NCBI GenBank assembly: GCA_902615975.1
Contig: CACMRC010000004.1
Coordinates: 1-64,000 of the forward strand
DNA: 64,000 bases
Reading direction: 5' to 3'
DNA from: an uncultured Pelagibacteraceae bacterium
GTDB lineage: Bacteria > Pseudomonadota > Alphaproteobacteria > Pelagibacterales > Pelagibacteraceae
This document shows, one piece after another, positions 60,238 through 64,000 of this stretch (within the stretch, counting starts at the first letter, position 1; each line of letters opens with the position of its first letter). Under the pieces are notes generated by a model. It searched no databases. It had not been told where the DNA came from and worked only from the letters and a program-made list of their open reading frames with translations. The translations under genes were made by a program, and so were the position numbers.

Positions 60238-61650
60238 CTATATTTTGTGGTAGTTATCAACACCAACTGTGTAGTTAGTTCCAGCCAAAGGAACTTTTGC
60301 TAAAGCTGATGCTTCTGATGTTAAAGCAGCTAAATCTTCAGGCTCTAGAGAGTGGATATTTGTTTTTCCACAAGCTCTTGCTAATAGCTGAGCTTCTAGA
60401 GTCATTGAGTGAAGATAATTGTAAACTCTTAGTGCAGCATCATCAGGGTTTAATCTTGCTCTTAATTTAGGATCTTGAGTAGCAACACCAACTGGGCAAC
60501 GTCCAGTATGGCAGTGATAACATTCACCTGCTTTTACACCCATCTCTTTTTCAAAGTCAGCTTCAGGGATATCTTTATTGCAATTTAATGCAATCATTGA
60601 TCCAGTACCAATAGCGATTGCATCAGCTCCAAGAGCTAAAGCTTTAGCCATGTCAGCACCGTCTCTTACTCCACCAGCATAAATTAATGTTACTTTCCCA
60701 GTTTTACCGACATCATCAATTGCTCTTCTAGCCTCTCTAATTGCAGCAATACCAGGAATACCAGTGTTTGCAGCAGCAATATGCGGACCAGCTCCTGTAG
60801 AACCTTCCATTCCATCTAAGTAAATAGAGTCAGGATCACATTTTGCAGCCATACGCACATCATCATAAACTTTAGATGCACCTAGCTTTAATTGAATTGG
60901 CACTTTATTTTTTGTTAACTGTCTTAGCTCTTCTACTTTTAACGCTAAATCATCTGGTCCTAACCAGTCTGGGTGTCTCGCTGGAGATCTTTGGTCAATA
61001 CCAGATGGTAATGATCTCATCTCGGCAACTTGGTCAGTAACTTTTTGACCCATTAAGTGTCCGCCCATTCCAACTTTTTGACCTTGTCCAATAAATACTT
61101 CAATCCCATCTGCTAATTGTGCATGATGTGGATTAAAACCGTATCTTGATTGAATACATTGGTAATACCATTTTTCAGAGTATCTTCTTTCATCAGGTAT
61201 CATTCCACCCTCACCTGAACATGTAGCACTACCAGCCATAGTTGCTCCTCTTGCTAAAGCAGTTTTTGCTTCATAAGAAAGCGCACCAAAACTCATTCCT
61301 GTAATATAAACTGGAATATCTAATTCAATTGGATTTTCACATCTTGGTCCAATAACAGTCTTTGTTTCACATTTTTCTCTGTAACCTTCGATTACAAATC
61401 TAGTTAGTGTTCCAGGTAAGAAAACTAAATCATCAAAAGTAGGAATTTTTTTCATTAATGCCATTCCTCGCATTCTGTATCTTCCTAATTGAGATTTAAT
61501 ATGAATATCGTCTATTACTTCAGGTGTAAATATAGCGTTATGACCTAATAAACTTTTATTTCTTTTACCTTCTTCATGTGCGTGGACATCAGCTTTTCCA
61601 CCAACACCTTTTCCATTTTTTTTAACTTTTTTAGATTTTTTCTTAGGCAT
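60238..61650 (-). CDS. glxD: FMN/iron-sulfur glutamate-synthase-like subunit (GlxD/MgsC type)
   Basis: A 470-residue protein with the FMN-binding glutamate-synthase barrel. GEGGMIPDERRY, QLKLGASKVYDDVRM and MEGSTGAGPHI are glutamate-synthase motifs, and CYHCHTGRCPVGVATQDPKLRARL gives the 3Fe-4S cysteines. It has a Lys-rich N-terminal extension of about 40 residues. In rhizobia it is GlxD; in methylamine-users the same protein type is the C subunit of N-methylglutamate synthase. It makes glutamate or N-methylglutamate with the two partner subunits encoded just upstream. One-base overlap with GlxC. Confidence 0.85.
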   Translation of the reverse strand: MPKKKSKKVKKNGKGVGGKADVHAHEEGKRNKSLLGHNAIFTPEVIDDIHIKSQLGRYRMRGMALMKKIPTFDDLVFLPGTLTRFVIEGYREKCETKTVIGPRCENPIELDIPVYITGMSFGALSYEAKTALARGATMAGSATCSGEGGMIPDERRYSEKWYYQCIQSRYGFNPHHAQLADGIEVFIGQGQKVGMGGHLMGQKVTDQVAEMRSLPSGIDQRSPARHPDWLGPDDLALKVEELRQLTKNKVPIQLKLGASKVYDDVRMAAKCDPDSIYLDGMEGSTGAGPHIAAANTGIPGIAAIREARRAIDDVGKTGKVTLIYAGGVRDGADMAKALALGADAIAIGTGSMIALNCNKDIPEADFEKEMGVKAGECYHCHTGRCPVGVATQDPKLRARLNPDDAALRVYNYLHSMTLEAQLLARACGKTNIHSLEPEDLAALTSEASALAKVPLAGTNYTVGVDNYHKI

Positions 61651-62504
61651 TATATTGCTCCCTTCTTCTCGGTAGGTTCCAAATTGTCATAATTCCAAAG
61701 TTTTTTACCAGCTACAATTTTTTTCATTTTACTAACGTCAAAATTTTCACCAATCTCAGCTACTTTCAATTTTCTTTTAAGCCAATCTTGATCACTTGAT
61801 GTTAATTCAGCGTCTACAGCATCACTACCATATGATCCAATTTCTCCACCTACGAAAATTGTCCCATCATACATTGAGTCACCTAAGTTTATTCCTACGT
61901 CTCCAAGAATAATTATTCTCCCTCTTTGCATCATAAAACCAGTAAAGGCACCAGCATCACCACCAATTATTATAGTTCCACCTTTCATATCAATACCAGT
62001 TCTGGCACCAACACTACCTTTACAAATTAAATCACCACCTCTAATTGCCGCACCAAAACAAGATCCAGCATTCTTTTCGATCACTACTTTACCAGCCATT
62101 AAATTTTCTGCACATGACCATCCAACTCTTCCATTAATTCTAACTATTGGACCATCACAAGAACCCATTCCAAAGTACCCTAAACTTCCTTCAAAAATTA
62201 AATTTAGTTTATTTAAAATACCAACTCCAAGACTGTGTTTACCTTGAGGGTTTTTTATTACTATTGTTCCATATCCTTGGCTCATTAAATTATCGATTTC
62301 TTTATTAGCCTCAGGCGCTGTCATGTCCTTAACATCAAGATCAGTTCTTTTATTAAAATCTACATCGTATGTGCCAAAGTAGTAAAAGTTTTCTGCTTCA
62401 TCAGGATTAAAGAATTTTTGTTGAGTTCTCCCTGTTAAAACCTCAGTGTGCATACCCATTGATTGGGCTTTTGATTTTTTCGTTACTGTTTTTAGATTTG
62501 CCAT
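61650..62504 (-). CDS. glxC: GXGXG-domain glutamate-synthase-like subunit (GlxC/MgsB type)
   Basis: A 284-residue protein formed almost entirely by the beta-helical GXGXG domain of glutamate synthase: GYGTIVIKNPQGKHSLGVG, FGAAIRGGDLICKGSVGARTGIDMKGGTIIIGGDAGAFTGFMMQRGRIIILGDVG. It is a structural/channel subunit without its own active site. It overlaps the GlxB gene by 13 bases, a deep overlap even for this genome. It is normally found only as part of the three-subunit Glx or N-methylglutamate-synthase enzyme. Confidence 0.88.
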   Translation of the reverse strand: MANLKTVTKKSKAQSMGMHTEVLTGRTQQKFFNPDEAENFYYFGTYDVDFNKRTDLDVKDMTAPEANKEIDNLMSQGYGTIVIKNPQGKHSLGVGILNKLNLIFEGSLGYFGMGSCDGPIVRINGRVGWSCAENLMAGKVVIEKNAGSCFGAAIRGGDLICKGSVGARTGIDMKGGTIIIGGDAGAFTGFMMQRGRIIILGDVGINLGDSMYDGTIFVGGEIGSYGSDAVDAELTSSDQDWLKRKLKVAEIGENFDVSKMKKIVAGKKLWNYDNLEPTEKKGAI

Positions 62505-63436
62505 ACTTTAACCTCCCCATCAAACGGATCATATGTATCAATTTCTTGTGGTAATACAGATCTAATTGCAATTTCTTCAGACCCCATAGCAACTAAATCA
62601 TCAGACTCATATAAGACCAGAGGTTTTGCAGCCATAGTATCTTTAGCCATTCCTAAAGAGTCTTTTGTTGCAACAAAGTAAGTAAAAACACCATCTAAAC
62701 CAGTTAAAGATGCTTTCATTCCTTCTTCTAAAGTTGCACCGTCTCTCATTTTTTCAGCAAGGTAAACTGCAATTAATTCCGAGTCACACTCTGACATAAA
62801 TCTCATACCTTTGTTTTCTAAAACTCTTCTGTTATTCCAGTAGTTAGTTAATTGTCCATTATGAACTACTGATACATCACTAAATGGATATCCCCAAAAA
62901 GGGTGGGCAGATTTGATATCTACACCAGACTCTGTAGCCATTCTAGCATGACCTATAGCATGTGTTCCAACAACTTTATCTAAGCTATATCTATCACAAA
63001 CCATTTTAGCGTTTCCAAGATCTTTAATCACTTCTAAAGATTTACCCATAGAAAGAATTTCAACACCTGGAATACTTTCTATACGTTGTGAAAATTCTAA
63101 CAGATCTTTAACATTATAATCAATTTCATATCTTAAAGAGTAGGGAAGAGTTCTTTCTTCTTTAACTATTTTAGCTCCCATTTCAGTCAGAGTTTCATCT
63201 ACAATTTTTTTTCTTTCATCGTAAACAGATACATCCTCCATAACTGATGAACTACCTTCTCCAACGTTTTCTCCAACTTTAAAACGCATGATGAAGTTTT
63301 TTCCATCCGTATCGCCATATAAAGCGTAACCTGTTGAATCTTCTCCTCTATGTTTTAATGCTTGAAGCATACCTTGCAATTCACTTCCAACATTTGAAGA
63401 TTTCCCTCTATGAATTAAACCTGCTATTCCACACAT
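62492..63436 (-). CDS. glxB: Class II glutamine amidotransferase subunit (GlxB/MgsA type)
   Basis: A 314-residue N-terminal-nucleophile amidotransferase. The catalytic Cys2 follows the initiator Met (MCGIAGLIHRG). The HARMATESGVDIKSAHPF and VVHNGQLTNYWNNRRVLE segments form the glutamine site. It releases ammonia, or methylamine from gamma-glutamylmethylamide if it serves as MgsA. The gene is preceded by a good ribosome-binding site (AAAGGG) 32 bases after the partial synthetase gene. Order synthetase-GlxB-GlxC-GlxD is that of methylamine-using alphaproteobacteria. Confidence 0.87.
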   Translation of the reverse strand: MCGIAGLIHRGKSSNVGSELQGMLQALKHRGEDSTGYALYGDTDGKNFIMRFKVGENVGEGSSSVMEDVSVYDERKKIVDETLTEMGAKIVKEERTLPYSLRYEIDYNVKDLLEFSQRIESIPGVEILSMGKSLEVIKDLGNAKMVCDRYSLDKVVGTHAIGHARMATESGVDIKSAHPFWGYPFSDVSVVHNGQLTNYWNNRRVLENKGMRFMSECDSELIAVYLAEKMRDGATLEEGMKASLTGLDGVFTYFVATKDSLGMAKDTMAAKPLVLYESDDLVAMGSEEIAIRSVLPQEIDTYDPFDGEVKVWQI

Positions 63437-63468
63437 ATATTTATACCCTTTCTATCTATTTCTGTGAC

Positions 63469-64000
63469 CTACGGTAGACAATCAAGATAAGTATCCAGAT
63501 CCCATTGTGTTGTTGCACCAAGAAATCTTTCCCACTCATCGTTTTTGTACCAATGGAAAACTTTATACATTTCATCTGGCATTGCAGATTTGATGACTTC
63601 ATCCTCAGCCAGTCTATCTAAAGCTTCACCTAAACTTAATGGAAGTTTTTTAACATCTTTACCAGCTTTTTGAGCTTCATAAATATTTCTAGACTCTGGG
63701 GCTGCTGGTTTCATTTTTTTAGTTATACCTTCATCGCAAGCTTTTAATAAAGCAGCACCTAATAAGTAAGGATTGTGCATCGAGTCTACTGATCTATACT
63801 CAAATCTTCCTGGAGCAGAAACTCTTAGACCACAAGTTCTGTTTTGATATCCCCAATCAGCGTAAACGGGAGCCCAAAATCCTTGATCCCATAATCTTCT
63901 ATAAGAATTTACAGTTGAAGATCCAAGAGCTGTTAATGCTGGTAAGTGCTTCATGATACCTGCAATCGATTGTAAACCAATTTTACCTGGTAATTGCATA
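63469..64000 (-). CDS. Glutamine-synthetase-family protein, C-terminal part (gamma-glutamylmethylamide synthetase candidate)
   Basis: The frame runs off the right edge, so only the last 177 or so residues are seen. They contain NSYRRLWDQGFWAPVYADWG, RTCGLRVSAPGRFEYRSVDSMHNPYLL and the C-terminal TQWDLDTYLDCLP. The first two are active-site segments of the glutamine synthetase catalytic domain. Position directly before glxB-C-D, with a second synthetase gene (glnT) on the far side of amtB, makes gamma-glutamylmethylamide synthetase (GmaS) the most likely identity, but a second GlnT is possible. It starts the operon outside the window. Confidence 0.8.
   Translation of the reverse strand, partial: MQLPGKIGLQSIAGIMKHLPALTALGSSTVNSYRRLWDQGFWAPVYADWGYQNRTCGLRVSAPGRFEYRSVDSMHNPYLLGAALLKACDEGITKKMKPAAPESRNIYEAQKAGKDVKKLPLSLGEALDRLAEDEVIKSAMPDEMYKVFHWYKNDEWERFLGATTQWDLDTYLDCLP

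Noticed and set aside
1..64000. tRNA, rRNA, CRISPR arrays, insertion sequences, phage genes or integration sites
   Set aside because: Intergenic gaps are at most about 225 bases and contain no cloverleaf-like sequence or repeat array; no transposase, integrase or phage protein is encoded.

Overview
The window looks like a piece of a SAR11 (Pelagibacterales, Alphaproteobacteria) chromosome. This is judged from its very low GC (roughly 30 percent by eye), extremely tight gene packing with many 1-14 base overlaps, and its gene content: several high-affinity ABC importers with periplasmic binding proteins, 2-oxoglutarate-dependent dioxygenases, aldehyde dehydrogenases, EamA and LysE exporters, and an Amt/glutamate-synthase-like cluster. 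The taxon is inferred from memory of the group, not from a search. No rRNA, tRNA, CRISPR, IS element, prophage or integrase was seen. No stretch over 300 bases lacks a gene.

Layout. 1-3850: the end of an EamA transporter, a 2-hydroxyacid dehydrogenase, a histone-deacetylase-like amidohydrolase, msrB, grxC, a DUF2805-type protein and a LysE exporter behind a striking leader hairpin. 3940-9892: a complete branched-chain-type ABC importer (binding protein, terminator, two permeases with a 60-residue protein between them, two ATPases) continuing into an AzlC/AzlD pair. 9932-11643: a glutarate 2-hydroxylase (CsiD/GlaH type) and a ProC-like reductase. 11649-17992: a second branched-chain-type importer whose binding-protein gene is convergent, with a 23-residue membrane microprotein and an MFS carrier in between. 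18103-23819: a five-gene minus-strand catabolic operon (flavin monooxygenase, ThDP enzyme, AA_synth/DUF1185 protein, alpha/beta hydrolase, aldehyde dehydrogenase) pointing towards that binding protein; this is the best candidate for an undescribed pathway.

23925-32625: an IPNS-like oxygenase, an exporter, a hotdog thioesterase, a ProV-type ATPase, a class II aldolase-family protein, a gamma-butyrobetaine-hydroxylase-like enzyme, an aldehyde dehydrogenase and a 3-hydroxyisobutyrate-dehydrogenase-like enzyme. Together they suggest quaternary-amine (carnitine/betaine) metabolism. 32684-41426: an EutA-like racemase-family protein and a creatinase-fold hydrolase resembling ectoine hydrolase, then a PotABCD-type importer and a FadN-type dehydrogenase/hydratase fusion. 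The first operon and the importer operon share an identical 13-base element just before their first start codons.

41419-57824: cyclophilin, a secreted HExxH protein, agmatinase-family hydrolase plus aldehyde dehydrogenase, an M20 deacetylase, CsaA, a second LysE exporter, aconitase with a YfgM/BamB-like pair, a cupin, ZapE, YjbQ, photolyase, a diaminopropionate-ammonia-lyase-like enzyme and a type III glutamine synthetase. 57842-64000: two small membrane proteins, the Amt ammonium transporter, a lysine-rich unknown, GlxD-GlxC-GlxB (equivalent to the three N-methylglutamate synthase subunits) and the end of a second glutamine-synthetase-family gene, possibly gamma-glutamylmethylamide synthetase. 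The overall theme is uptake and breakdown of nitrogen-rich osmolytes, amines and amino acids.
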